From Candidatus Eremiobacteraceae bacterium (GTDB lineage Bacteria; Vulcanimicrobiota; Vulcanimicrobiia; Eremiobacterales; Eremiobacteraceae): a DNA stretch of 64,000 nucleotides. Position 1 is the first letter of the stretch; the number at the start of each line of letters is the position of its first letter. The DNA lies in the NCBI GenBank assembly GCA_035710745.1, contig DASTCX010000025.1, forward strand, positions 1 to 64,000, in the 5' to 3' direction. This document shows, in pieces, positions 25,260 through 33,899 of the stretch. The notes under the pieces were generated by a model. That model saw only the letters and a list, made by a program, of their open reading frames with translations. It ran no database searches and was not told the DNA's origin. The position numbers and the translations under genes are program-made.

Positions 25260-26768
25260 TCAACGCTTCCGGCGCGACGCGAAAAGCAAGATCCCCACGA
25301 ACACGGTTGCTCCGATTGCGAACGCTAGTCCTTTGGCGTCGACGTGAGCGTCGTCATCTTCGTCGAGCCGAGGCGGCGTCGCCGGGTCGTCTAGAAATTC
25401 CATGATGTGCTCGACGCTCGGGCCGTTCGCGCGCCGCGACGCCGCCGCGAGCTGGATCTGGCATCCCGGGTTCGCGGTGATCAGACGCTCCGCTCCGACC
25501 GCTTTCGCCGCCGCGATCATCCGGTCTGCGAGCGCGTCGGCCATCGCCGGGTGCGTTAGGTTGTAGACTCCCGCACTGCCGCAGCAGCGGTCGGCTCCCT
25601 CGAGCTCGACGCGCTCGTATCCGGGCACGGCGTCGATCGCGCGCCTGGGTTGGTCGACGACGCGTTGCGCCTGAGCGAGATGGCAAGGATCCTGGTAAGC
25701 GACGCGCGTTGTATGATCTTGTAGCGGTCGAGCTGATATGTGGTCATGTAGCGGTCGAGCTTTAGCTCGACCGGAGACGGCCTCACCTGAACGGCCGCGG
25801 CGGTCGACGTGAACGTCGACCGCTACATCGGTCAGCCCGGTCGCGTCGACGAGCTCTGTCGCATCGCGGACGCGCGACGCGAAATTCACGGCGCGATCGT
25901 GCCACTGTGGGTCACTCTCGAGGAGGTGACCGTACTCTTTCATCGCGGCGCCGCAGCCGGCGGCGTTGACCGCTATATGATCGGCTCCCGATCGCTCGAA
26001 AGCCGCGATCGTCGCGCGCGCCATCTCCCGCGCTCGATCCTTGAGGCCGGCGTGAAGATGGAGCGCGCCGCAGCAGGCCTGACCCTCGGGCACTTCCACA
26101 TCCCAGCCGCTGTGCGCAAGGACGCGAACCGTCGATCGATCGATGTCGCCGAACATCGCGCCCATGACGCAGCCTGCGAAGAGCGCGACGCTGCCGCGCG
26201 ACGTCGTGCCGACCGCGTGATACGTCTGTCCGTTCGCGACGAACGGCGCGCCGCGCGGCGACGGGAGCAGCGCATCGAGACGTTCGAGACCGAGTGCGCG
26301 AAGCGCGCCGCTCGCTCGAAGGAGCCGGCGGATTCCAAGGCGCTGCGCGAGCCCGGCCGCGTAGGCCGCGAAGCGCAAGATCCGTCCGTCGGCGAAAAGC
26401 GCCTCGTAGACCGCCTGCAAAAGCGGCGCCAGGAGTGCGTTGTCGGGGCGCTTGGCGATCTGCGCCCTCGCGTCTTCGAGCAGCGCTCCGTAACGCACGC
26501 CGGATGGACACGCCGGCTCGCAGCTGCGGCAGCCGAGACATTCGCTCATCTGGGCGGTGAAGGTCGGATCGTCGAGCGGCAGCTTCCCTTCGAGAACGCC
26601 GGCGATGAGCCCGATCCGGCCGCGCGGTGAGGACCGCTCGTCGAGCGTCAGCCTGTACGTCGGACAGACGGGCAGACAGAACCCGCACTTGATGCATGTG
26701 TTGACGATCGCGTCCGAAGGGACGTCGGGCGCGACGAACCCGGGATCACCCATCGGTGTTTGGCCCAT
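25260..26768 (-). CDS. glcF: Glycolate oxidase iron-sulfur subunit, GlcF
   Basis: This 502-residue subunit passes electrons from glycolate oxidation to the respiratory chain. Two 4Fe-4S motifs stand at the N-terminus (NTCIKCGFCLPVCPTYRL and SECLGCRSCEPACPSGVRYG). Two CCG domains follow (GCVMGAMFGDIDRSTVRVLA..QACCGALH, and DPCHLAQAQ..DRCCGSAGVYNL). A cluster of REP repeats (25721-25826) lies in frame within the second CCG region, adding about 43 residues rich in Arg just before VAYQDPCHL. The C-terminus has an extra membrane segment (AFAIGATVFVGILLFASRRK). The start is ATG 26768, overlapping the end of glcE. Confidence 0.9.
   Translation of the reverse strand: MGQTPMGDPGFVAPDVPSDAIVNTCIKCGFCLPVCPTYRLTLDERSSPRGRIGLIAGVLEGKLPLDDPTFTAQMSECLGCRSCEPACPSGVRYGALLEDARAQIAKRPDNALLAPLLQAVYEALFADGRILRFAAYAAGLAQRLGIRRLLRASGALRALGLERLDALLPSPRGAPFVANGQTYHAVGTTSRGSVALFAGCVMGAMFGDIDRSTVRVLAHSGWDVEVPEGQACCGALHLHAGLKDRAREMARATIAAFERSGADHIAVNAAGCGAAMKEYGHLLESDPQWHDRAVNFASRVRDATELVDATGLTDVAVDVHVDRRGRSGEAVSGRAKARPLHDHISARPLQDHTTRVAYQDPCHLAQAQRVVDQPRRAIDAVPGYERVELEGADRCCGSAGVYNLTHPAMADALADRMIAAAKAVGAERLITANPGCQIQLAAASRRANGPSVEHIMEFLDDPATPPRLDEDDDAHVDAKGLAFAIGATVFVGILLFASRRKR
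25721..25826. repeat. Class I REP cluster inside glcF
   Basis: Three class I units are visible: a truncated copy at 25721-25734, a copy at 25748-25774 (GTAGCGGTCGAGCTTTAGCT then CGACCGG) and a full inverted copy at 25793-25826. The cluster lies entirely within the glcF reading frame and does not break it. All three are near-identical to the REPs beside the RAYT gene. Confidence 0.92.
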
Positions 26769-27948
26769 CGGCGAACGGCGCTCCCGACAATACCCCTGTC
26801 GGGTCGAACTGCGACCTGAGCAGCCGCATGAGGCGCGCACCCGCCGGCGGACGTCCGTGCAGGATGAGCCTCGATCGCGTTGCGAGCGGACATCGTGTGA
26901 CGCGCAGGGTCACCATCTCGGTGAGCTCTCGCTCGAGTTTGACGATCTCGTCGGACCGATCTGCGCACTCGACACTGAGCTCCGCCGTGCCGCAGCCGGC
27001 GTCGACGGACCATACAGGTCCGAAGCGCATCGATTGTGCGATCGCAGCCGCGCGCTCGATGTCCGCGGCGACCCGCGACTGCGTCGACACGATGCGAAAC
27101 GTCGCCGTGCGATCGCCGAACGGGGCAGCCATGAAGTCGCGCCACTCTGCATTGACATCGCTTTCGCCTTCAACCGATTCGCGTTCGGTCGCGCCGTGGC
27201 GCATCGCGATGGCGCGCGCCTCCGCTCGCAAGCGCTTCGCGTCGGCTGTGTGACCTTCGCAACCGACGACGACTGTGCTGTCCGAGCGCGCGTGGACGGC
27301 GGCAAACGGCAGCCTCGTATCGACGATCGCGGACGCGGCGGCGAGTGCTTCGCCGGAGTGTGCGAGCGCGAACTCGGTAACCGTTTGCGCCGCCGGCACC
27401 GGCGCGAGTTTGAAGTTGAGCGAGCCGATGACGCCGAGCGCCCCCACGGAACCGTGGAGCATCCGCGTCAGATCGTAGCCGGAGACGTTCTTGACGACCA
27501 TGCCCCCGGTTTTCACGACGTGTCCATCGGGCTGCGCGAAGCGCGCGCCGATGAGATAGTCGCGTAGCGTGCCGAGCCCGAGCCGTCGCGGTCCGGCTGC
27601 GCCGAAAGCGATCATTCCGCCGATCGTCGCGCGATCGGGCGTCTCGACGTCGATCGGCAAGCGGCTGCGATGCCGCGCGAGAAGGTCGCGAAAGTCGGCT
27701 ATCCGCATGCCTGCTTCGACAGAGATCGTCATATCGTCGGGTGTGTGTTCGACGACGTTTCTCAGCTCGGTCGTGTGAAGGACGATGTTCGGCCCGCGCG
27801 TCGAGCGTCCGAGCGCCAGATGTGTGCCGCCGCCGATCGCGGTGACGGTCAAGCCGCTGGCGACGGCGTCGGCAAGGATCTGCGCCACCTCCGCGATCGT
27901 CGCGGGTCGAGCGTCCTTCGAGGGCTGCATCGAAGCGATCAGATCCAT
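26746..27948 (-). CDS. glcE: Glycolate oxidase FAD-binding subunit, GlcE
   Basis: This 400-residue FAD-binding PCMH-type protein starts MDLIASMQPSKDARPATIAE. The FAD region runs LTVTAIGGGTHLALG.. RATIGGMIAFGAAGPRR.. VVKTGGMVVKNVSGYDLTRM, the classic GlcE pattern (VKNVSGYDL). The C-terminal part has less conserved sequence. It overlaps glcD at its start (10 bases) and glcF at its end (23 bases), so the three subunits are translationally coupled. Confidence 0.92.
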   Translation of the reverse strand: MDLIASMQPSKDARPATIAEVAQILADAVASGLTVTAIGGGTHLALGRSTRGPNIVLHTTELRNVVEHTPDDMTISVEAGMRIADFRDLLARHRSRLPIDVETPDRATIGGMIAFGAAGPRRLGLGTLRDYLIGARFAQPDGHVVKTGGMVVKNVSGYDLTRMLHGSVGALGVIGSLNFKLAPVPAAQTVTEFALAHSGEALAAASAIVDTRLPFAAVHARSDSTVVVGCEGHTADAKRLRAEARAIAMRHGATERESVEGESDVNAEWRDFMAAPFGDRTATFRIVSTQSRVAADIERAAAIAQSMRFGPVWSVDAGCGTAELSVECADRSDEIVKLERELTEMVTLRVTRCPLATRSRLILHGRPPAGARLMRLLRSQFDPTGVLSGAPFADGPNTDG

Positions 27949-29393
27949 GCGCCGGATTCCGTGGCGCGCATCACCGAGTCCGCCGCGAGCTCGAGCAATT
28001 CCCCGCAACGGCGATTCGACGGGAATATCTTGTCCGGATTGAACAGCAGGGTCGGATTGAAGCAGCCCTTCACCTTTGCCATCGCAGCGAGGTCGTCCAC
28101 GCTGAAGATGAGGTCGAGCGCGTCGCGCTTTTCGAGCCCTATGCCATGTTCGCCCGAGACCGTACCGCCGAGATCGACGCAGGCGTGGAGAATCGCGGTG
28201 CCGGCTTCGACGACGCGCTTCACTTCTTCCGTGTCGCGGCGGTCGAACATGATGTTCGGGTGGAGGTTGCCGTCGCCGGCATGGAAGACGTTCGCGTTCT
28301 TGACCCGGTAGTGGCCTGCGATTTCCGTGACGCTTGCCAACGCCTCCGGCAAACGCGAGCGGGGTACGACGGCATCTTGTATGTAGAAGTTCGGCGCCAT
28401 GCGTCCGAATGCGGCTGCCGCGCCCTTGCGCCCCGACCACAGCGCATCGCGCTCGACTTGCGTGACCGCTTCGCGCACCGATGAGGCGCCGTGTTCGCGG
28501 CATGTCGTCGTCACGGCAGCCAGGCGATCGTCGATGCCGTCCGCGAGCCCGTCGACTTCGATGAGCAAAACGGCGCCGCAATCGAGCGGATAACCGACGC
28601 GAAACGCCGATTCGACCGCGACGATCGCGAGGTGATCCATCATCTCGAGCGCTGTCGGAGCAAGACCGCGTGCGACGATCGCGCTGACGCTGCGGCAGGC
28701 CGCGTCGATCGTGTCGAACGCCGCGAGCGCCACGCGCACCGCCTCGGGCACCGGCGTGAGGCGCACGACGATCTCGGTGACGATCGCGAGCGTACCCTCC
28801 GAGCCCGTGATGAGCGCCGCGAGATCGAATCCCGACTCGTCCGGCGTGCTTGTGACGGTCAAGACGGTCCCGTCCGGCATGACGCAGGTCAGGCCGAGCA
28901 CGTGATCGGTCGTCGTGCCGTATGCGAGACAGTGCGGGCCGCCGGCGTTGCACGCGACGTTTCCGCCGATCGTCGAGATGCGCTGGCTCGACGGATCGGG
29001 CGCGTAGAAGAATCCGTGCGGGCGCGTTATCTCGCTGAGATCGAGATTGATGACGCCGGGCTGCACGACCGCGCGCCGATCGGCGTAGTCGACGTGGAGG
29101 ATGCGGTTCATCCGGGTCGTCGAGATCGTTATGCCGCCGCGCGTCGTCAGCGAACCGCCGCACAAACCGGTGCCGGAACCGCGCGGCACGATCGGAAATC
29201 CGTTGCGCGCCGCCGCTTTGACGACGTCGACGACTTGGCTAGTCGTCGTCGGCAGGACGACGAAGTCGGGCGGCGGCGTGTGGCTCGGAAGCGCGGCCTC
29301 GTACGCGAACGTCGAGCGGCCGCCCGGATCATCGATGAGCCCGACTGGCCCCACGGCGGCGAGCAGTTCGTCGCGCAGCGACATTTGGCGCAA
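27939..29393 (-). CDS. glcD: Glycolate oxidase catalytic subunit GlcD (FAD-linked oxidase)
   Basis: This 484-residue flavoprotein oxidises glycolate or a related 2-hydroxy acid. FAD-binding motifs include FPIVPRGSGTGLCGGSLTTR, PDPSSQRISTIGGNVACNAG and GSEGTLAIVTEIVVRL. The C-terminal FAD-oxidase domain ends with the conserved HAGDGNLHPNIMFDRRDTEE and GTVSGEHGIGLEKRD. Length and motifs match GlcD/D-lactate dehydrogenase-like enzymes. It heads the minus-strand glcDEF operon, divergent from nadA; the 54-bp gap must hold both promoters. Confidence 0.93.
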   Translation of the reverse strand: MRQMSLRDELLAAVGPVGLIDDPGGRSTFAYEAALPSHTPPPDFVVLPTTTSQVVDVVKAAARNGFPIVPRGSGTGLCGGSLTTRGGITISTTRMNRILHVDYADRRAVVQPGVINLDLSEITRPHGFFYAPDPSSQRISTIGGNVACNAGGPHCLAYGTTTDHVLGLTCVMPDGTVLTVTSTPDESGFDLAALITGSEGTLAIVTEIVVRLTPVPEAVRVALAAFDTIDAACRSVSAIVARGLAPTALEMMDHLAIVAVESAFRVGYPLDCGAVLLIEVDGLADGIDDRLAAVTTTCREHGASSVREAVTQVERDALWSGRKGAAAAFGRMAPNFYIQDAVVPRSRLPEALASVTEIAGHYRVKNANVFHAGDGNLHPNIMFDRRDTEEVKRVVEAGTAILHACVDLGGTVSGEHGIGLEKRDALDLIFSVDDLAAMAKVKGCFNPTLLFNPDKIFPSNRRCGELLELAADSVMRATESGAWI

Positions 29394-29447
29394 CTTGCAG
29401 GGGGCCGCGAGGCCTTCCTACCGCGGTCCGTCGAACCTCACCTTACT

Positions 29448-30410
29448 ATGGCGATAGCGTTGCCGACCGACGACGGCACGACCGAACGCCGGATCACCCC
29501 CGAATTGCGTTCTCTCCAAGCGCGCATCCGCGACCTCGCGAAGCGGAAGAACGCGGTCATCCTCGCGCACATCTATCAACGGCTCGAAGTGCAAGAGATC
29601 GCCGACTTCATCGGCGACAGCCTCAACCTGAGCCGCGAGGCGCAGAAGACGAAAGCCGATATGATCGTGTTCTGCGGCGTCCATTTCATGGCGGAGACAG
29701 CGAAGCTGCTTAATCCGACGCGCACCGTGCTGCTTCCGGACATGAAAGCGGGCTGCGGTATGGCCGACATGATCACCGGCGACATGGCGCGCGCCTTCCG
29801 GGCGAAGCATCCGGGTCTACCGCTCGTCTCGTACGTCAACACGTACGCCGAGGTGAAAGCCGAATCCGATATCTGCTGCACGTCGACGAACGCCGTCAGG
29901 ATCGTGCAGTCGCTGCCCGATCACGAAGTGCTTTTCGCACCCGATAAGTTCTTGGGAGCGTACGTTCAAAAGCACACGCCGGACAAGAAGCTGATCTGCT
30001 GGGACGGCTATTGCCCGACGCACTTCGTCATCCGGCCCGAGATGGTTCTCGCGCGCAAGCAGTTGTCACCGAATGCGCTCGTGCTCGCGCATCCTGAGTG
30101 CTCGCCGGAAGTGCTCGAGCTCGCCGACTTCGTCGGAAGCACGCAAGCGATGATGGATTACGCCGGCAAGAGCACGCAACGCGAGTTCATCATCCTCACC
30201 GAAGCCGGTCTGCTCCTTCGGCTCAAGGATCTCTATCCGGAGAAGCGCTTCTACTCGATCGCCCCATGCCCGCATTGCCCGTACATGAAGTTCGTCGAGC
30301 TCGAGAAAGTGCTCGCATGCCTCGAGGGCGACCTCAACCCGATCGAGATCCCGACGGAGACGATGATCCGCGCGCGCTCGAGCATCGAGCGCATGGTCTC
30401 CGTTGTCTGA
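29448..30410 (+). CDS. nadA: Quinolinate synthase NadA
   Basis: This 320-residue 4Fe-4S enzyme condenses iminoaspartate with dihydroxyacetone phosphate to make quinolinate. It has the signatures NAVILAHIYQRLEVQEIADF, GVHFMAETAKLLNP and the three cluster cysteines in DMKAGCGMADM, AHPECSPEV and IAPCPHCPYMK. The start is ATG 29448 because the frame upstream is antisense to glcD. It begins the nadA-nadB-nadC cluster; a class I REP lies between nadA and nadB. Confidence 0.95.
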   Translation: MAIALPTDDGTTERRITPELRSLQARIRDLAKRKNAVILAHIYQRLEVQEIADFIGDSLNLSREAQKTKADMIVFCGVHFMAETAKLLNPTRTVLLPDMKAGCGMADMITGDMARAFRAKHPGLPLVSYVNTYAEVKAESDICCTSTNAVRIVQSLPDHEVLFAPDKFLGAYVQKHTPDKKLICWDGYCPTHFVIRPEMVLARKQLSPNALVLAHPECSPEVLELADFVGSTQAMMDYAGKSTQREFIILTEAGLLLRLKDLYPEKRFYSIAPCPHCPYMKFVELEKVLACLEGDLNPIEIPTETMIRARSSIERMVSVV

Positions 30411-30437
30411 CGCCGGAATCTCTGCAATGAGTGTCGG

Positions 30438-30471
30438 GGAGCGGTCGAGATTTATCTCGACCGCCGCGGTC
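30438..30471 (+). repeat. Class I REP palindrome between nadA and nadB
   Basis: GGAGCGGTCGAGATTTATCT followed by CGACCGCCGCGGTC; the inner bases ATTTAT replace CTTTAG but the stem stays complementary. It ends 10 bases before the nadB start, so it would form a hairpin right at the initiation region. Confidence 0.92.
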
Positions 30472-30481
30472 TTGCGATAAG

Positions 30482-32041
30482 ATGATCCGCACGGATGTGC
30501 TCGTCATCGGGTCGGGAGCGGCAGGGCTGCTGCTCGCGCTCCGCTGCGCGTCGCAAGGTCAGTCTGTCGCGCTCGCGACCAAGGGCACGATCGAAGAATC
30601 GAACACCGCTTGGGCGCAAGGCGGCGTCGCGGCCGCGCTCGACCTCGAAGAAGACTCTCCGCTCGCGCATTTCCAAGACACGCTTGTCGCCGGCGCCGGC
30701 CTGTGCGATGAACGCGCCGCGGCGATCGTCGCCGCTGAAGCGCCGCAGCGAGTCGACGAATTGCTCAGGTTGGGCGTCGCCTTCGATCTCGGATCGGGCG
30801 GCGCGCTCGATCTTACGAAGGAAGCGGCGCATAGCGCAAAGCGCGTCGCTCACGCCGCCGACGCGACGGGCCGTGCCATCTCGAACACGCTCGCCTCGCG
30901 CGCCCTTCGCCACCCGAACATCAGCGTTCTCGAACGATCGATCGCGGTCGAGCTCATCGTCGATTCCGACGGATGCCATGGCGCGTGGCTGCTCGTCGAC
31001 GGGCGTCTCGTTTCAGTGCTCGCATCGGCAGCGACCACGCTCGCAACCGGCGGAAGCGGACGCATCTTCGCCCGGACGACGAACCCGCCCGGCGCGACCG
31101 CCGACGGCCTTCACCTCGCGCTCGCCGCCGGCGGCCGGCTCGCCGATCTCGAATTCACGCAATTCCATCCCACCGCACTCGCCGTTGCGGGCGCCCCGGC
31201 GCTCCTCGTCTCCGAGGCTGCGCGAGGCGAGGGCGGCATCATCATCGATGCGAAGGGGCGGCGTTTTTGTTTCGATGCCGACCCGCGCGGTGAGCTCGCG
31301 CCGCGCGACATCGTCGCTCGCGCGATCTACCGCCAGCTGCAAACCGACCCGGCCGGCGGCGTCTGGCTCGACCTCAAGCCGATCGGTACTCCCGAAGCCA
31401 TCCGCTCCCGCTTCCCGAATATCGCCGCCGCATGCGCGCGCTTCGGCATCGACATCGGCGCATCGCCTATTCCGGTCTCGCCCGCCGCTCACTATCATAT
31501 GGGCGGGGTCCTCACCGATCTGTGGGGCCGTACGGCCGTGGATTCGCTCTATGCGATCGGCGAATGCGCGTGCACCGGGTTGCACGGTGCAAATCGTCTC
31601 GCGAGTAATTCGCTCGCCGAGTGTCTCGTCTTCGCGTCGCGCGCCGCCGAAGATATCGCGAAGACGATGAGCAGCGACTTCGATGAAGCTCGCGCGACTT
31701 CGCCTCCGGCTTTCGTCGAGGCGTGTGACGACGTCGAAAAGGTCCGCACGCTTGCGTGGAATGCCGCTGGTCTCATCCGCGACGGCACAGAACTTCGTCG
31801 CGCCGCCGATGCGATGTCCGCGATTCCGCTCGTCCGACGCCCGCTCGACCGCAGTGCGCTCGAGGCGCGAAGCATTTTGACGGCGGCGACGCACGTCGCG
31901 AAGGCCGCGCTCATCCGCGAAGAGAGCCGTGGGAGTCAATATCGCTCGGACTATCCGGAGCGCGACGATGCGCACTGGCGCGCGCGAATCGTGTGGAGCT
32001 CCGGCGGCCAGACGCTCATGCCGGTCGAGGTCCCCGCTTGA
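30482..32041 (+). CDS. nadB: L-aspartate oxidase NadB
   Basis: This 519-residue flavoprotein oxidises L-aspartate to iminoaspartate, the NadA substrate. It shows the Rossmann FAD site (DVLVIGSGAAGLLLALRCAS) and the succinate-dehydrogenase-like regions NTAWAQGGVAAALD, LEFTQFHPTALAVAG, SEAARGEGGIIID, AHYHMGGVLTDLWGRT and GECACTGLHGANRLASNSLA. A C-terminal helical domain closes the protein. The ATG has little RBS, being directly after a REP hairpin. Its TGA overlaps the nadC ATG by one base. Confidence 0.95.
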   Translation: MIRTDVLVIGSGAAGLLLALRCASQGQSVALATKGTIEESNTAWAQGGVAAALDLEEDSPLAHFQDTLVAGAGLCDERAAAIVAAEAPQRVDELLRLGVAFDLGSGGALDLTKEAAHSAKRVAHAADATGRAISNTLASRALRHPNISVLERSIAVELIVDSDGCHGAWLLVDGRLVSVLASAATTLATGGSGRIFARTTNPPGATADGLHLALAAGGRLADLEFTQFHPTALAVAGAPALLVSEAARGEGGIIIDAKGRRFCFDADPRGELAPRDIVARAIYRQLQTDPAGGVWLDLKPIGTPEAIRSRFPNIAAACARFGIDIGASPIPVSPAAHYHMGGVLTDLWGRTAVDSLYAIGECACTGLHGANRLASNSLAECLVFASRAAEDIAKTMSSDFDEARATSPPAFVEACDDVEKVRTLAWNAAGLIRDGTELRRAADAMSAIPLVRRPLDRSALEARSILTAATHVAKAALIREESRGSQYRSDYPERDDAHWRARIVWSSGGQTLMPVEVPA

Positions 32042-32961
32042 TGGCGGACGTCAGTATGCGCAGCGGCAGGCATCCTTTTCTCACGTCCGAGCCGTTCGTT
32101 CCCATGGATGCATCTGCGGCCACGATGTTCGACACGATCATCAAGAGCGCTCTCGCCGAGGACGTCGGTTCGGGCGACATCACGTCGCGTGCGGTCGTCG
32201 ACGCGGAAGCACGTTGGAGCGGCCGCATCGTCGCGCGTGCGGCGGGTGTCGTGGCTGGCCTCGGCATCGCCGCGCGGACCTTCGCGCTCGTCGATCCGTC
32301 GACGAAGGTCGAGCTGGCCGTCGCCGACGGATCGAAAGTCGATGCCGGTTCGGTGCTCGCGAATGTCAACGGAGGGGCGCGAAGTCTGCTGACGGCCGAG
32401 CGAGTCGCGTTGAATTTCCTTGGCAGACTCTCGGGTATCGCGACCCTCACGCGTCGCTACGTCGATGCGACCGCGGGCACGAGCACCAAGATCACCGACA
32501 CGCGCAAGACGACACCAGGATTGCGCGCTCTCGAACGCTATGCCGTTCGCGCGGGCGGGGGCGTCAACCATCGATTCGGGCTCGCGGACGCGGTACTCGT
32601 CAAGGACAATCACATCGCGGCGGTCGGGTCGGTGAAGGAAGCGGTGCACCATGCACGGGCTGGAGTCGGTCCGGGTGTCGTCGTGGAGATAGAATGCGAT
32701 CGCCTCGACCAGGTCTCCGAAGCGCTCGAGGCAGGCGCCGATTCGGTCTTGCTCGATAACATGGACGCGGTGACGATGCGAAAGGCCGTCGATCTTGCGC
32801 GCGGCAAGGCGATCGTCGAGGCGTCCGGCGGTATGACGCTCGAACGCGTCGCGGAAACGGCGGCTGCGGGGGTCGATGTCATCTCGGTCGGTGCATTGAC
32901 GCACAGCGCACCGGCGCTCGACGTGGCGCTCGATTTCGACGCGGCTCGCGGCAGAGGTTGA
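32041..32961 (+). CDS. nadC: Nicotinate-nucleotide pyrophosphorylase NadC (quinolinate phosphoribosyltransferase)
   Basis: This 306-residue enzyme turns quinolinate and PRPP into nicotinate mononucleotide. Characteristic segments are EDVGSGDITSRAV, ERVALNFLGRLSGIATLT, ITDTRKTTPGLRALERYAVR, GGGVNHRFGLADAVLVKDNH and VEIECDRLDQVSEAL. The active-site Lys/Arg residues in DTRKT and VKDNH are present. The start overlaps nadB; an internal Met at 32104 would remove an unconserved N-terminus. It completes de novo NAD synthesis from aspartate. Confidence 0.95.
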   Translation: MADVSMRSGRHPFLTSEPFVPMDASAATMFDTIIKSALAEDVGSGDITSRAVVDAEARWSGRIVARAAGVVAGLGIAARTFALVDPSTKVELAVADGSKVDAGSVLANVNGGARSLLTAERVALNFLGRLSGIATLTRRYVDATAGTSTKITDTRKTTPGLRALERYAVRAGGGVNHRFGLADAVLVKDNHIAAVGSVKEAVHHARAGVGPGVVVEIECDRLDQVSEALEAGADSVLLDNMDAVTMRKAVDLARGKAIVEASGGMTLERVAETAAAGVDVISVGALTHSAPALDVALDFDAARGRG

Positions 32962-32963
32962 CG

Positions 32964-33350
32964 ATGGACGAGAAGAACGCCGAGCGGCAAAAGGATTGGG
33001 TCAACGCGCATATGGGGCGGTCGTCGAAGGAGACCGCGCATCGGCTCCTGACGACCGATCAGCCGCGACCGCCCGAGGATGCACCGATCTTGCACCTGCG
33101 GGGCGTCCGCGCGCGGTGCGTCGCGGGCGGGGCGTCGAACTTCTGGATCGTCAAATCCGAGGCGGCGGAGCCCGTCCTGGACGGCGACTTTCCGTTGACC
33201 GGAATGTCGCCGACGGCGCTCTTCGTCCAAGTGCCGCGCTTCAATTACCTGCCGTACGCCGTGCGCCGGGCTGACCTCACTCCGGATAACCATACGATTT
33301 CGGGCGACACGGCGCCGCTCGAGGCGGCGATGCGGGAGGTCTACGGATAA
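32964..33350 (+). CDS. Conserved-looking hypothetical protein after nadC
   Basis: The start ATG lies 2 bases after the nadC stop, so this is probably part of the nad operon. The 128-residue product is soluble, with a charged N-terminus (MDEKNAERQKDWVNAHMGR) and a middle beta-like region (ILHLRGVRARCVAGGASNFW, GMSPTALFVQVPRFNYLP). I do not recognise the family and no catalytic motif stands out. A single Cys is present. Confidence 0.6.
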   Translation: MDEKNAERQKDWVNAHMGRSSKETAHRLLTTDQPRPPEDAPILHLRGVRARCVAGGASNFWIVKSEAAEPVLDGDFPLTGMSPTALFVQVPRFNYLPYAVRRADLTPDNHTISGDTAPLEAAMREVYG

Positions 33351-33426
33351 CCCCCGAAACGCCACGCCAGGACCAACCACGCGTTGGCGCGCGCGTCCGA
33401 ACACCGGTTGTGCACAGGAGGCGTTC

Positions 33427-33822
33427 GTGAGCAAACCCATCGAGCCCGAACACGTCTTGCTCGAATTTTATACCATCTGCTCGTTCCAACCTGATCCCGA
33501 ACCGGCGTCGCAGCCACTTCCCCTCTTCGTCCTGGGGTACCGTGAAGGCAGCGAGCCGGTTTTCGTTTGGCTCGTCGACAAGAATCATTTCGACGGGTCG
33601 CGCCTCACAAGAGATTCCTACTGGCTGCATGCGCTCGGCAATCTCGAGGAGTACTTCTTCAAGAAGCTCTCCAAGTGCGTCGCTGAGGAAGGTTGCGTGC
33701 GGGGCGGCATCGAGCTGCTCGTCTCGACGTATCAGAAGCAGTTATCGTTCTCGCCGCTGACGCCGGTCGCCGATCACGCCTTTGGGCTGCGGCGCGCCGA
33801 GCCGGAGCTCGCGACCGCCTGA
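33427..33822 (+). CDS. Hypothetical protein
   Basis: This GTG-start, 131-residue soluble protein has several aromatic, alternating segments (HVLLEFYTICSFQPDPEP, LPLFVLGYREGSEPVFVWLV) and a helical middle (SYWLHALGNLEEYFFKKLSK). An AGGAGG-like RBS (CAGGAGGCG) precedes it, which supports the start. It contains three cysteines. No family is recognised. It lies between the nad cluster and hflX and ends just before a class I REP. Confidence 0.6.
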   Translation: MSKPIEPEHVLLEFYTICSFQPDPEPASQPLPLFVLGYREGSEPVFVWLVDKNHFDGSRLTRDSYWLHALGNLEEYFFKKLSKCVAEEGCVRGGIELLVSTYQKQLSFSPLTPVADHAFGLRRAEPELATA

Positions 33823-33841
33823 TCTGCTGGCTTCGAAAACC

Positions 33842-33875
33842 GTCCTGCGGTCGACCCTGAAGGTCGACCGCTTCG
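33842..33875 (-). repeat. Class I REP palindrome (diverged) upstream of hflX
   Basis: GTCCTGCGGTCGACCCTGAAGGTCGACCGCTTC: the stem TGCGGTCGACC/GGTCGACCGC is kept while the outer CCGCGG is decayed to CCTGCGG. It is followed by TTTTT and may also act as a terminator for the preceding gene. Confidence 0.8.
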
Positions 33876-33899
33876 TTTTTAGCAAATGGCGCTGATCGT

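Noticed and set aside
26746-29163. One continuous 805-codon frame covering glcE and most of glcD
   Set aside because: The part upstream of 27948 is out of frame with the clear GlcD protein and is Arg-rich, so it is not a fusion.
28491-29447. Upstream extension of the nadA reading frame by about 319 codons
   Set aside because: The extension is antisense to glcD and is strongly Arg/Asp biased. NadA homologues begin near the ATG at 29448.
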